From assembly GCA_020631735.1 (NCBI GenBank), contig CM036167.1, positions 500,988 to 564,987 on the forward strand: 64,000 nucleotides of DNA, read 5' to 3'. Shown here piece by piece: positions 20,431 to 31,302 of this stretch (position 1 is its first letter; every line of letters begins with the position of its first letter). This DNA comes from Saccharum officinarum. Lineage: Eukaryota > Streptophyta > Magnoliopsida > Poales > Poaceae. Position numbers and translations under genes: made by a program. The notes beneath the pieces are model-generated. The model saw nothing but the letters and a program-made list of their open reading frames with translations, did not search any database and had not been told where the DNA came from.

Positions 20431-21352
20431 ACTCGTTGGCCGACCCTTGGGGAGGTGGCTTGGCATTTCTAACACTCTTGTGCATCCTTTGAGCTTGAGC
20501 TACTCCTCCCACTCATCTCTCTTGCTTGATTGCAAATCAAAAGTGAGATTGAGTGATCCCAAAGTGCATTGCATAGCTTGAGGGCATCTAGTGGCACTTG
20601 TGGGTGGTTTAGCCGGTGGATTTCTTGTTACTCTTGGAGAGTACCGCTCCTAGCCGGCTTGGAGATTGTTGGAGGCGTTGGCAAGAGAAGGTGATTGTTC
20701 TTGGCCACCTCCGGTTGTTTGTAAGAGGTTCTTGTGCTTTCCTCGGCGGGACGCCAAAAGCAACTCTATTGGATTGCGCGTGTCATTGAGTTACCTCACT
20801 TGAGAGTGGTGTCTTGCGGTGCCTTGCGGGGCGTGCCTTGAGGGGCAAGTGACTTGAGGGTCACACCGAGGAACCATCTAAGTGTTGGTCGACACAACCG
20901 GTGACGTAGCTTGTCGGTGCACAAGTGAACACCGGGTGAACAAAAATATTGTGTCTCTTGTCTCCCGGTGATTGGTCTACATATTGTGTTGTTGTCAATA
21001 TTAATTGATTGTATATCATCTTGGTGATTGGCAACATCTTCACTCCACCGTCGGTATAAGATTCACAATCCTTTCTCTCGCATTTACTTTTACTAGATTA
21101 TCTTGTGTAGCTCTAGTGGTAGCCTTTTCTAGTAGTTGTTAGCTTGCTCACTAGTGTAAGTTAGTGACTTAGCACTTGTGTGAACTAGAGATCATAATCT
21201 ACTAGACTTGTGGATAGGAGGCTTGCATCACAACCTTTGGCTAAGCAAAACTCGCTTTACGCCGTTTGTTATTCTAACAAGTTTGCTTAGTGGTGCTTGT
21301 AGAATTTTTATAGGCTATTCACCCCCCCTCTAGCCATTTAGGACCTTACAAG

Positions 21353-21365
21353 TGGTATCGGAGCC
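21353..21365 (+). other. Primer-binding site (initiator tRNA-Met type)
   Basis: TGGTATCGGAGCC, two bases after the LTR. It matches the usual copia PBS TGGTATCAGAGC with one difference. Confidence 0.9.
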
Positions 21366-21410
21366 GTGGTCACCGTTTTAATCAAGGCTTAACATCCTTC
21401 GGTGTGAAAA

Positions 21411-23447
21411 ATGGCTCAAATTGTGTTCAATCATGTTGGGGGCAAGCCACCGTTTTTTGATGGTGTTAGTTCTTTTGCTCATTGGAAGAGAAAGATGACA
21501 ATGTACCTTGGTTCTATTCATGAGAGAGTATTGCAAGTCACCGAGAATGATTTTGCTATCATTGATCCCAATCATCTCACCGATGAAGATAGAGCAAATA
21601 GAACATGCAATAGAATGGCTCTCAATACACTCTACAATGGTATTGACACAAAAGTGTTTGAGGGCATCAAAGATTTGGAATTGGCTAGTGAAGTATGGAC
21701 AAGGTTGAGTGAGACATATAAAGGCACTAAGGTTGTGAAGAGTGCCAAGCTATATGGGCTCAAGAGTGAGTTTGAGAACTTCAAGAAAAAGGATGATGAA
21801 ACAATCATTGAAATGTTTCATAGATTGCAAGTGATAGTCAATGATCTCAAGAGCTTAGGGCACAAAACTCAAGATCAAGATTTTTGTCACAAGTTCTTAT
21901 TGAGCTTACCTAGAAGATTCAAGATGTTGATCATGATGTTGCAAAGAGATGGGCTTGAAACAATGAAGCCTAATGATTTGCTTGGTGAAGTATTGACCTA
22001 TGACAAATATGATCAAGATGTTGATGACAAGGAAAAGGTGGAAGATGAGAAGAAGAAGACCGTGGCATTCAAGGCCACCTCCTCCAAGGGCAAAGCTACC
22101 ATCATTGAAGAAGAAGAAGACAACAATGAAGATGGGGAATTTGAAATTGATGATGAGGCACTTGCTCTTGTAGTCAAGAAGATGGGTCACATGTTCATCA
22201 AGAGAAGAGGCTTTAAGAAAAGAAATGAGCAACAAAGAAAGTGCTTCAATTGTGATAGCACCGAGCACCTTCAAGCGGAATGTCCTTATGATAAGAAGAA
22301 GAACAAAAAGGACAAGTTTGAAAAGAAGAAGAGAGAGGCCAAGATGACATTCAAGAAAGGCAAAAATGGTGCCTATGTGATCACTTGGGAAAGTGATGAT
22401 AATGAAGAAGAAGAAGAATCATCCAACAAGGCTTTTGCTTCCATTGCTATCAACAAGAAGCCATCACTATTTGATTCATCCTCTTCATGCTTCATGGCTA
22501 AAGAAGCTAAGGTATTATATGATGAGAGTGATGATGAAAGTGAAATGGAATATGCACATGATAGTGATAATGATAATAATAATGAAAATAATGATGATGA
22601 ACCAACTAAAGAACAACTATATGACTTGATGCAACAAACTAGAGACATAGCTATTGCCAAGGACAAAGAGTGTAAGAAGCTTTCAATGAAAGTAGCAATA
22701 CTTGAGAAAGTTCTTAGTGAGCTTAAGACCACTCATGAGAGTCTAGTGGAAGACCATGAGGATCTTGGTAAGGCTCATTTCAAGCTTGAAAAGGCTCACT
22801 CATTGCTACTTGAGCAACAAGAAAAGAAGGAGGTTGTTGTATCATGTGATATAGGTGTTACATGTGATATAATTGATGAATCCTTTAATGAACCTATCAT
22901 CATGTCAAATGCTAACCCTTCTTGTAGCTCTTCATCCACCACCACCAACTCTACCTCTACTACTAGTGATGGTTTCACTTGTGATGCCTCACTAATGGTT
23001 GAGAATGAGACTCTCAAGAGAGAGGTGGATGAGCTCACTCACGCCCTAGGCAAGGCCTATGGTGGTGAGGCCCGCTTGCTTAAGTGCTTGGGTAGCCAAA
23101 GGTTCTCTCTTAACAAAGAGGGATTGGGCTACACCCCCAAGAAAGGCAAGTCGGCCTTTGCAACTCCAAAGCCTAGCTTTGTGAAGAGCAATGGTCGGTT
23201 TTGCAATAGATGCAAGCAAGTTGGGCACCTAGAGCATAATTGCAATAAAAAGAACCAAAGCAAGAACTTTGTTAATGCTATACCTTTTGATTCTTGCTAT
23301 GTGCTTACCAAGGGTGTGAAGGGTGTGCAAGCTAAGTTTGTTGGTACACCAATTGTGGGCCCAAAGAAGAAGGCTATTTGGGTACCAAAGAGCTTAGTTA
23401 CTAACCTACAAGGACCCAAGCAAAAATGGGTACCTAAGCTTCATTGA
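21411..23447 (+). CDS. gag: Sirevirus Gag
   Basis: 678 residues, starting 60 bp after the LTR at the first ATG. Residues about 10-230 form the copia Gag core (UBN2-type; starts FDGVSSFAHWKRKM), which builds the virus-like particle. Two CCHC zinc knuckles (CX2CX4HX4C) lie at about residues 278-291 (CFNCDSTEHLQAEC) and 598-611 (CNRCKQVGHLEHNC); between them is a long acidic region (runs of Asp/Glu/Asn near 380-400) and a probable coiled coil (about 400-480), as in Sireviruses. It ends in a Trp-Val-Pro-Lys motif. No internal stop. The pol frame is different and starts 11 nt after this stop codon. Confidence 0.95.
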   Translation: MAQIVFNHVGGKPPFFDGVSSFAHWKRKMTMYLGSIHERVLQVTENDFAIIDPNHLTDEDRANRTCNRMALNTLYNGIDTKVFEGIKDLELASEVWTRLSETYKGTKVVKSAKLYGLKSEFENFKKKDDETIIEMFHRLQVIVNDLKSLGHKTQDQDFCHKFLLSLPRRFKMLIMMLQRDGLETMKPNDLLGEVLTYDKYDQDVDDKEKVEDEKKKTVAFKATSSKGKATIIEEEEDNNEDGEFEIDDEALALVVKKMGHMFIKRRGFKKRNEQQRKCFNCDSTEHLQAECPYDKKKNKKDKFEKKKREAKMTFKKGKNGAYVITWESDDNEEEEESSNKAFASIAINKKPSLFDSSSSCFMAKEAKVLYDESDDESEMEYAHDSDNDNNNENNDDEPTKEQLYDLMQQTRDIAIAKDKECKKLSMKVAILEKVLSELKTTHESLVEDHEDLGKAHFKLEKAHSLLLEQQEKKEVVVSCDIGVTCDIIDESFNEPIIMSNANPSCSSSSTTTNSTSTTSDGFTCDASLMVENETLKREVDELTHALGKAYGGEARLLKCLGSQRFSLNKEGLGYTPKKGKSAFATPKPSFVKSNGRFCNRCKQVGHLEHNCNKKNQSKNFVNAIPFDSCYVLTKGVKGVQAKFVGTPIVGPKKKAIWVPKSLVTNLQGPKQKWVPKLH

Positions 23448-23458
23448 TTTGCTTGTAG

Positions 23459-26400
23459 GTCAATTACAAAGCCGGAGGAAGGCATTGGATTATTGATAGT
23501 GGGTGCACTCAACACATGACCGGTACATCAAGAATGTTTGACTCAATCAATGACAATGATAGTGGTGTTGATTCTATCACATTTGGCAATAACAAGAAAG
23601 GCAAGGTTATTGGCTTGGGCAAGATTGCAATATCAAATGACATGAGTATCTCAAATGTGTTGCTAGTTGAAAGTTTGGATTTCAATCTTCTATCCGTGGC
23701 ACAAATATGTGATCTAGGCTACAAATGCATCTTTGGGGTTGATGATGTGGAAGTTATTAGTGTGGATGGTTCAAATGTGGCATTCAAGGGCTTTAGATAT
23801 GAGAATCTCTACCTAGTTGACTTCAATGCTAGAGAAACTTCTTTGACAACTTGCTTAGTCTCCAAATCAAGCATGGGTTGGCTTTGGCATAGAAGGCTTG
23901 GTCATGTTGGCATGAAACAATTGAAGAAGCTTACAACTCACAATCTTGTCAATGGTTTGAAAGATGTTGAATTTGAGAAGAATAAGCTTTGTAGTGCATG
24001 TCAAGCCGGGAAGCAAGTTGGAAGCTCACATCCAAAGAAGAGTACAATGAGCACATGCAAAGCATTTGAGTTGATGCACATGGATCTATTTGGACCAACA
24101 ACATATACAAGCATAGGCGGCAACAAGTATGGCTTTGTCATAGTGGATGACTTCACAAGATTCACATGGGTATTCTTTCTTAGTGACAAAAGTGAAGTGT
24201 TTGACACCTTCAAGACATTTCTCACTAGAGTTCACAATGAGTTTGAGATTAGAATCAAGAAAGTGAGAAGTGACAATGGAAGTGAGTTCAAGAATACAAG
24301 AATTGAAGAACTTTGTGATCATTATGGTATTGGACATCAATTCTCGGCCAAGTACACTCCACAATCAAATGGCCTAGTTGAGAGGAAGAATAGAACATTG
24401 CTTGATATGGCTAGATCAATGCTTCATGAGTACAATGTGAGTCAATCATTTTGGGATGAAGCAATCAATACCGCTTGCTACTACATCAATAGACTATATT
24501 GTCATCCATTGCTAGAGAAGACCCCATATGAGTTACTTCATGGAAGAAAGCCCAATATTTCTTACTTTAGGGTGTTTGGTTGCAAATGCTATATCTTGAA
24601 GAAGGGCACTAGATTGGGGAAGTTTGACAAGAGATGTGATGAGGGGTTCCTACTTGGTTATTCAACTACAAGCAAAGCTTATAGAGTTTGGAACAACTCA
24701 AGTGGCATTCTAGAAGAAGTCCATGATGTGCAATTTGATGAAACCAATGGGTCACAAGATGAAGAAGAGAATCTAGATGATGTTGGTGGAACTCTATTGG
24801 TGGAAGCAATGAAGAACATGGACATTGGGGACATTAGAGCAAAGCAAGTAATTGATATTCAAGATGATGATAAAGATCAAGTGCTCAATTCACCATTCAA
24901 GCTAGTTAGTGACTCTCAAGTGCAAGATCATGGTGCTAGTTCATCTCATCAAGATACATCAAGTGATCAACCAAGCTCAAGCAATCAAGTGCAAGTACTC
25001 CAACCACAACATGTTGCAAGAGATCACCCCATTGATAGTGTTATTGGTGATATTAGAAGTGGTGTGCAAACAAGATCAAGATTGACTATGTTTTGTGAGC
25101 ATGCATCATTTGTGTCAACCATAGAACCAAAGAAGATAGAAGAAGCTTTGAGGGATGCCGATTGGATCATGGCTATGCAAGAAGAGCTTAACAATTTCAC
25201 AAGAAATGATGTTTGGGAATTGGTAGAAAGGCCAAATGACTACAATGTGATTGGAACCAAGTGGGTGTTTAAAAACAAGCAAGATCAAGATGGCATTGTA
25301 GTGAGAAACAAAGCAAGACTAGTTGCTCAAGGTTACACTCAAGTTGAAGGTCTTGACTATGATGAGACATATGCTCCCGTGGCAAGATTGGAGGCAATAA
25401 GGATTCTATTGGCTTATGCTTGTGCACACAATATCAAACTATATCAAATGGATGTCAAAAGTGCATTTCTCAATGGGATCATCAATGAGTTAGTATTTGT
25501 TGAGCAACCGCCCGGATTTGAAGATGACAAGAAACCCAACCATGTGTACAAGTTGAAGAAGGCTTTATATGGCTTAAAGCAAGCACCTAGAGCATGGTAT
25601 GAGAGGCTAAGGGATTTCCTTCTCTCTAAGGGATTCAAAATGGGCAAGGTTGATACTACTCTATTCACCAAGAAGATTGGAAATGATCTATTCATAGTGC
25701 AAATATATGTTGATGACATCATCTTTGGATCAACCGATCAAGCTTATTGTGAAGAATTTGGTGCTATGATGGCCAAAGAGTTTGAAATGTCTATGATTGG
25801 TGAACTTAGCTACTTCCTTGGTCTCCAAGTCAAGCAATTGAAGAATGGAACATTTGTGAGTCAAGGGAAATACATAAGGGACATGTTGAAGAAGTTTGGA
25901 ATGCAAGATGCAAAGCCAATTTCAACTCCAATGGGCACAAATGGCAATTTGGATAGTGATCTTGATGGCAAAATGGTGAATCAAAAGGAATATCGGTCTT
26001 TGATTGGAAGTCTACTCTATGTCACCGCATCAAGGCCGGATGTCATGTTTAGTGTTTGCATGTGTGCTAGATATCAAGCCTCACCTAGAGAAAGTCATCT
26101 CACGGCCGCAAAGAGAATATTGAGGTACTTGAAGCAAACAAGAGATGTTGGACTATGGTATCCCAAGGGGTCAAAGTTTGAATTGATTGGATATTCGGAC
26201 TCCGACTATGGGGGTTGCAAGATCAATAGAAAGAGCACAAGTGGCACATGTCAATTACTTGGAAGATCACTTGTGTCATGGTCCTCAAAGAAACAAAATA
26301 GTGTGGCAATCTCTACCGCCGAAGCCGAATATGTGAGTGCGGGGAGTTGTTGTGCACAATTGCTATGGATGAAATCAACTTTGAAGGATTATGGCCTCAA

Positions 26401-26659
26401 CTTCAAGAATGTGCCGTTGCTATGTGATAATGAGAGTGCAATCAAGATGATACAAAACCCGGTTCAACATGGAAGAACAAAGCATATTGACATAAGACAT
26501 CATTTCATTAGAGATCATCAACAAAAGGGAGATATTGCCATTGAAAGTGTTGGCACCGATGATCAACTTGCCGATATTCTCACTAAGCCACTTGATGAAA
26601 AGAGGTTTTGCAAGCTAAGGAATGAATTGAACATTCTTGATTTCTCAAACATGAGTTGA
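23459..26659 (+). CDS. pol: Sirevirus Pol (PR-INT-RT-RNase H)
   Basis: The open frame begins at 23459, directly after a TAG in that frame; the first ATG (23516) is too late because it removes the protease site DSG (23495-23503). Domains, numbered from that Met: GAG-pre-integrase and zinc finger near 124-164 (WHRRLGH, CSACQAGK); integrase catalytic D about 190 (HMDLFGP), D about 254 (RSDNGSEF), E about 290 (NGLVERKN); RT near 550-790 with YVDD at about 731; RNase H from about 895 (DSDYGG, STAEAEY, DNESAIK) to ADILTKPL. All catalytic residues are present and there is no internal stop, so it may be functional. It must be expressed by something other than simple readthrough, because gag is in another frame. 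Confidence 0.95.
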   Translation, partial: VNYKAGGRHWIIDSGCTQHMTGTSRMFDSINDNDSGVDSITFGNNKKGKVIGLGKIAISNDMSISNVLLVESLDFNLLSVAQICDLGYKCIFGVDDVEVISVDGSNVAFKGFRYENLYLVDFNARETSLTTCLVSKSSMGWLWHRRLGHVGMKQLKKLTTHNLVNGLKDVEFEKNKLCSACQAGKQVGSSHPKKSTMSTCKAFELMHMDLFGPTTYTSIGGNKYGFVIVDDFTRFTWVFFLSDKSEVFDTFKTFLTRVHNEFEIRIKKVRSDNGSEFKNTRIEELCDHYGIGHQFSAKYTPQSNGLVERKNRTLLDMARSMLHEYNVSQSFWDEAINTACYYINRLYCHPLLEKTPYELLHGRKPNISYFRVFGCKCYILKKGTRLGKFDKRCDEGFLLGYSTTSKAYRVWNNSSGILEEVHDVQFDETNGSQDEEENLDDVGGTLLVEAMKNMDIGDIRAKQVIDIQDDDKDQVLNSPFKLVSDSQVQDHGASSSHQDTSSDQPSSSNQVQVLQPQHVARDHPIDSVIGDIRSGVQTRSRLTMFCEHASFVSTIEPKKIEEALRDADWIMAMQEELNNFTRNDVWELVERPNDYNVIGTKWVFKNKQDQDGIVVRNKARLVAQGYTQVEGLDYDETYAPVARLEAIRILLAYACAHNIKLYQMDVKSAFLNGIINELVFVEQPPGFEDDKKPNHVYKLKKALYGLKQAPRAWYERLRDFLLSKGFKMGKVDTTLFTKKIGNDLFIVQIYVDDIIFGSTDQAYCEEFGAMMAKEFEMSMIGELSYFLGLQVKQLKNGTFVSQGKYIRDMLKKFGMQDAKPISTPMGTNGNLDSDLDGKMVNQKEYRSLIGSLLYVTASRPDVMFSVCMCARYQASPRESHLTAAKRILRYLKQTRDVGLWYPKGSKFELIGYSDSDYGGCKINRKSTSGTCQLLGRSLVSWSSKKQNSVAISTAEAEYVSAGSCCAQLLWMKSTLKDYGLNFKNVPLLCDNESAIKMIQNPVQHGRTKHIDIRHHFIRDHQQKGDIAIESVGTDDQLADILTKPLDEKRFCKLRNELNILDFSNMS

Positions 26660-27849
26660 ATGCACCCCACCCACTTATTGACATGCCTCTCCTTCGACAT
26701 TGCAAGGTAAAATTGATTGACATGTCTTTCATCCTATGCTAAGGACTTGATAGAGCATGTAGACATAATAAGTGGTACGCATAAGCATTCATGATAAATC
26801 AAATGAATTTGATGGATATATGTTACCACTATTGCTTCTATGCTTATTTTGATCTAGTGGTGGCATATGACATGTTTGTGAGCTTGTAAACCTAGTGTTG
26901 AATCTAGAAGATTTGCTATAAGTGTTTAATTCAACATAGGCAAGATAACCCTTATTTTGAGGAGTGAAGAAGCTTGTCTTTGGTTCAAATCGAATTAAAT
27001 ATCTTTGGCAAGTATTCTAGGTTAAACCAAATTTGATAAATTTTTTAACCTTACATGTGGTATCGAATTAATTTCAATCTACTCCATCAAACGCTTTTCC
27101 TTCTCTCCACAATTTGATCCCTTTTTGGGTAAGTTGTTGACAAAGGGGGAGAGAAAAAGATGATTTGATAAAGGGGTAAATAAAATTTATGATGAGAAAA
27201 AGATGATTCAACTTGATAAAGGGGTAAATAAAATTTGTTGATGCACACAAGTAGGGGGAGCAAGCTCATAAACAAAGTTGTTGCATTTGTTTGTGCATTC
27301 TCATATGACTTGCTCATTGCACATGTATTTAAATTCAATATACATGCTTGTGTGGTGCATTGCTAGTATAGAAATTGGATGATGAAATGATCTACTAGCA
27401 TGCATAGGAATAGTTTACATGTGGTATCTAGACTTGCCTAAAGCGTTACAAGTGGTTAGCTTTACAAGTGGTCCAAGAACCTTTACATATAATGTTGATC
27501 TCACGGGGTTCTTGAGTTTTGATGGATGTCTAGTTACTTCATGATGCTAAGGATGGTGTAAAAGGCAACTCCGATTGGTATCACGCTTCAAAGGTCCATT
27601 TCTTACACCATAGCATCATTTTGGTAGAATTACTCTCCCAACATTTCTATCCATGCATATGTGCAAAGCTTTCAATCCAAACTCTATGCACATATGTAGG
27701 GGGAGCTAATGCTACCAAAATCGAGCTTGTGATAATTGTCCAAACTTTACTTATGAGCAAAATGATTGGACAAGTATGACAAGTTTAAAACTTTTATTAT
27801 CAAAATCATCTTTGTGAGGGTTGTCATCAATTACCAAAAAGGGGGAGAT
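26660..27849 (+). other. Sirevirus 3' noncoding region with repeated polypurine tracts
   Basis: 1.19 kb with no convincing env-like frame. Purine-rich AGGGGGAG cores occur near 27145, 27253, 27697 and 27840. The segment GATAAAGGGGTAAATAAAAT is also duplicated near 27168 and 27214. Multiple polypurine tracts are a described Sirevirus trait. Confidence 0.8.
27836..27849 (+). other. Polypurine tract adjoining the 3' LTR
   Basis: AAAAAGGGGGAGAT ends immediately before the LTR start at 27850, so it is the tract expected to prime plus-strand synthesis. Confidence 0.88.
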
Positions 27850-30086
27850 TGAAAGTCCCTAGTTTGGTTTTGGCTAATTGATGAAACCTAGGACTAACCT
27901 TTGTATCTAAGTGGATGATTTAGATAAAGGTGGTCATTGCATATGAGACATGACATTGATTCATATGACCAAGATGATGAAGACCAAGATGGGGCTTGGC
28001 TCGATGGACCGGTTGTGAAGGTGAAGGGCAAGTCGAGGCTTCGAAGCGGAGGACCATGCGATGGTGAAGCTTGAGCAAGACTTGGCGCCGACGGACCGAT
28101 GCAATGGTGAAGAGCAAGTGAAGTCAAGGTCGATGGATCAAGACGGTCATGTGATGATATGAAGTGGATCATATCATTTGGAGAAACAAAATGGGCTCAA
28201 GGCAAAGGTATAACCATAGGGCCATTTTGTTTTACACTCAAGACACCATAGAGGGTGTGAGTGGTTTAGGATCGATAGCCGAACTATTAAGAGGGGAAGT
28301 CTTATCGGTTATTCGATGCACGGGTGCCACTAGGTGAATTCATGAAGTGCATTGCATGTAGGGCCTAGTGAGCTAATTGGAAAACCTTTGAAAATGATTG
28401 TGAAAAAGCTAACACACAAGCACATGGAGATGTACACTTGATGGTGTTGGCACATTTGCAAAGGTGGCGTTGGTCGCGCTGTGGTTTGCGGGTAGAGAGG
28501 GGTTTGGGTTCCTCTCTCCCTCCCGCCGAGCGTGCGAGCGCGGGATTCAGGCGATTTCGGGGAAATGAAATGCCTATTTTCCACTACGCCGAAAGTCGGA
28601 AAAGAAACGGAGGCGAACGGGGTCACAGAGGTGACCGGACGCGGTCTCGGTGTGACCGGACGCGTCCGGTCAGTACAGCGCGGTTTCGGGCGCGCGGGCT
28701 AGGGTTTGCAACCGGCGCGTCCGGTCACTCGCGGGACCGGCACGTCCGGTCAGTCGCCCAGAGGGAACTACGGTTCACGAGGATGATCGGACGCGAGGCG
28801 CGTCCGGTCACACGCGATCGGACGCGTCCGGTCGTCAAAGGAGCTTACTGGACTCCGACCGGACGCTGGCACTGTCGCGTCCGGTCGTTGTGAGGAGCGC
28901 GTCCGGTCGTTGTTTCGCGGGCGCGGGTGCTGTGCGGATCGGCGCGTCCGGTCGTTCGACAGGCGCGTCCGGTCATCGGGACCGGCGTGTCCGGTCTGTT
29001 GAGAGGCGCGTCCGGTCATGGGTTTTGACCGTTGGCGCAGTGACCGTTGGAGGACCGGACGCGGTTAAGCGCGTCCGGTCAGTTTCGACCGGCGCGTCCG
29101 GTCGTCCCGAAAAAAAACGGTCAGTGGAGTTGCAACGGCTCTATTTGTTTGGGGTGCTTATAAATACTCGTTGGCCGGCCCTTGGGGAGGTCTCTTGGCA
29201 TTTCTAACACTCTTGTGCATCCTTTGAGCTAGAGCTACTCCTTCCACTCATCTCCCTTGCTTGATTGCAAATCAAAAGTGAGATTGAGTGATCCCAAAGT
29301 GCATTGCATAGCTTGAGGGCATCTAGTGGCACTTGTGGGTGGTTTAGCCGGTGGATTTCTTGTTACTCTTGGAGAGTACCGCTCCTAGCCGGCTTGGAGA
29401 TTGTTGGAGGCGTTGGCAAGAGAAGGTGATTGTTCTTGGCCACCTCCGGTTGTTTGTAAGAGGTTCTTGTGCTTTCCTCGGCGGGACGCCAAAAGCAACT
29501 CTATTACATTGCGCGTGTCATTGAGTTACCTCACTTGAGAGTGGTGTCTTTCGGTGCCTTGCGGGGCGTGCCTTGAGGGGCAAGTGACTTGAGGGTCGCA
29601 CCAAGGAACCATCTAAGTGTTGGTCGACACAACCGGTGACGTAGCTTGTCGGTGCACAAGTGAACACCGGGTGAACAAAAATATTGTGTCTCTTGTCTCC
29701 CGGTGATTGGTCTCCATATTGTGTTGTTGTCAATATTGATTGATTGTATATCATCTTGGTGATTGGCAACATCTTCACTCCACCGTTGGTATAAGATACA
29801 CAATCCTATCTCTTGCATTTACTTTTACTAGATTATCTTGTGTAGCTCTAGTAGTAGCCTTTACTAGTAGTTGTTAGCTTGCTCACTAGTGTTTAAATAG
29901 TGACATAGCTCTTGTGTGAACTAGAGATCATAATCTACTAGACTTGTGGATAGGAGGCTTGCATCACAACCCTTGGCTAAGCAAAACTCGCTTTACGCCG
30001 TTTGTTATTCTAACAAGGTTGCTTAGTGTTTCTTGTAGAATTTTTAATAGGCTATTCACCCCCCTCTAGCCATCTAGGACCTTACA
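27850..30086 (+). repeat. 3' LTR of the Sirevirus
   Basis: 2237 bp, TGAAAGTCCC to GGACCTTACA. It aligns with the 5' LTR throughout. The palindrome array (28633-29103) differs by gain and loss of units, and the TATA box is at 29159-29165. Confidence 0.95.
28633..29103. repeat. GACCGGACGCG / CGCGTCCGGTC array in the 3' LTR
   Basis: Same unit and position as in the 5' LTR, but with an extra short block near 28956-29004 and local rearrangement. The array therefore evolves faster than the flanking LTR. Confidence 0.9.
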
Positions 30087-30415
30087 GCTGCCTTCCCTCG
30101 CCAATATGAGACGATCAGACGAAGCCGCTGCCGCACGCTCGCACCGGCGCTCCGCTGCAGACGCTGTGCGGCGCCGCGCGCCCCTGCTGCCGTTTTGTCA
30201 CCGTCGTCCGGCCGTGGCGCATGTCTCAGGCTCCCAGCGACGCCACGAAGCCGTCCGCCTTGCTCCGCAACCAGTAGTCCAGTACGCCCTCCGCCTCTGA
30301 GCCGCTCGTCCTGGCGCTCCACGAAGGCACGAAGCCATTCGCCTCGCTGAGTCGCTGACCGGTGGCTGCCCGGCACCTGCACCTGCTACTTCGCCGCCGT
30401 CCACCGAGTGAGTAT
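30087..30415. other. GC-rich flank of the Sirevirus
   Basis: A GC-rich block with short open frames on both strands and no recognisable domain. It may be the continuation of the GC-rich block at 17480-17641, i.e. the right part of the element interrupted by the retrotransposons. Confidence 0.4.
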
Positions 30416-31302
30416 TTATTCAATTATTCTCAAGTTTGAGTTCATCCTCAATGAAATTATTTCGAACTACATTTTTATTATGCAAATAAATGAATATTAG
30501 GTAACCGTGGAGAGGTATTTCAAACGGAAAGCCGTGGTTCATCGTTTCATGGACATGGAAGGAAAAAGGCGTAAATATGATCTCTAAAAGGTAATAAAAA
30601 TATAATGCATCTACTTTCAATGTATAATTCTTCATTTTCTTTGCTAAATAATTGACCTATTTATTCTCTTTTCTTTATGTTGGATCACATATTTTGTTCG
30701 TCGTTTTGGCATTATTTTAATCACTACACTACAGTGATGAATGTATGTCTTTATTTTATTATAAACAGTGAGTGTTATTACCCTTGCCCTACCAGTTTAC
30801 TTATGTTTTGACTAAAATTACATCGCCATTACTGCATGTTGATTTTTTATGTTAAAAATTGTAAGTTAGTTATGCTATTTGTTTGAACATCATATGTGTC
30901 ACTATGTTTATGATAAAGTTGTGCACCCCCGCCCGTTTGCTCTAGCTTCGCCACTGCGCCCCGTCCTGATACCATAACCAAACCCAAAAAAAAAACGCAA
31001 TCAACTATTTCCTTCCCATTCCAGCGGGGAAAGATTTCATTTTCGTTGACATTACCGTTACGTAACCAAACAACACCTAAATGCAACGAAAGCTCCACAA
31101 AGACCAGTTTGTTTCATTGTCACACGCTCTCAAGGATATTCTTTTTTTTTTGCTGATAAGTAGGAGAATTTTATGCAAATGCAAAGTTACATATTTCATA
31201 AGTCACATTTGATCATAGCACCATATAACAATTAAATGATGTGGCTAGTCTCCGAAGTGTCATGAAACTGGTCTTTGATGGACTATTTCATTCACTTATA
31301 AA
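30416..31302. other. Intergenic, no gene recognised
   Basis: AT-rich. A fragment with ACCATAACCAAACCC and CGTAACCAAACAACACC (30970-31078) looks like decayed MITE ends. Nothing else is supported. Confidence 0.55.

Larger units (their letters stand above)
19084..21350 (+). repeat. 5' LTR of the Sirevirus
   Basis: 2267 bp from TGAAAGTCCC to GGACCTTACA. It contains a palindromic GC-rich array (19866-20370), the block GTGACCGTTGGAGG, a CAACGGCTCTATTTG motif and a TATAAAT box (20424-20430). The PBS follows two bases after its end. Confidence 0.95.
19084..30086 (+). mobile_element. Complete Sirevirus-type Ty1/copia retrotransposon (11.0 kb)
   Basis: Order: 5' LTR 19084-21350, tRNA-Met-type PBS 21353-21365, gag 21411-23447, pol 23459-26659 (PR-INT-RT-RNase H, the copia order), 1.2-kb 3' noncoding region with several polypurine tracts, and 3' LTR 27850-30086. 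The large gag with two zinc knuckles and long acidic/coiled region, multiple polypurine tracts and ~2.2-kb LTRs fit the Sirevirus (Maximus/Opie-Ji) lineage. The LTRs differ by scattered substitutions and small indels but are easily alignable, so the insertion is fairly recent. Flanking 5-mers (GCGAC and GCTGC) do not match well; see the composite finding. Confidence 0.95.

Noticed and set aside
18782..29103. CRISPR-like repeats in the LTR arrays
   Set aside because: Units are 11 bp, occur in both orientations and have irregular spacing without unique spacers of constant length. The host is a plant.
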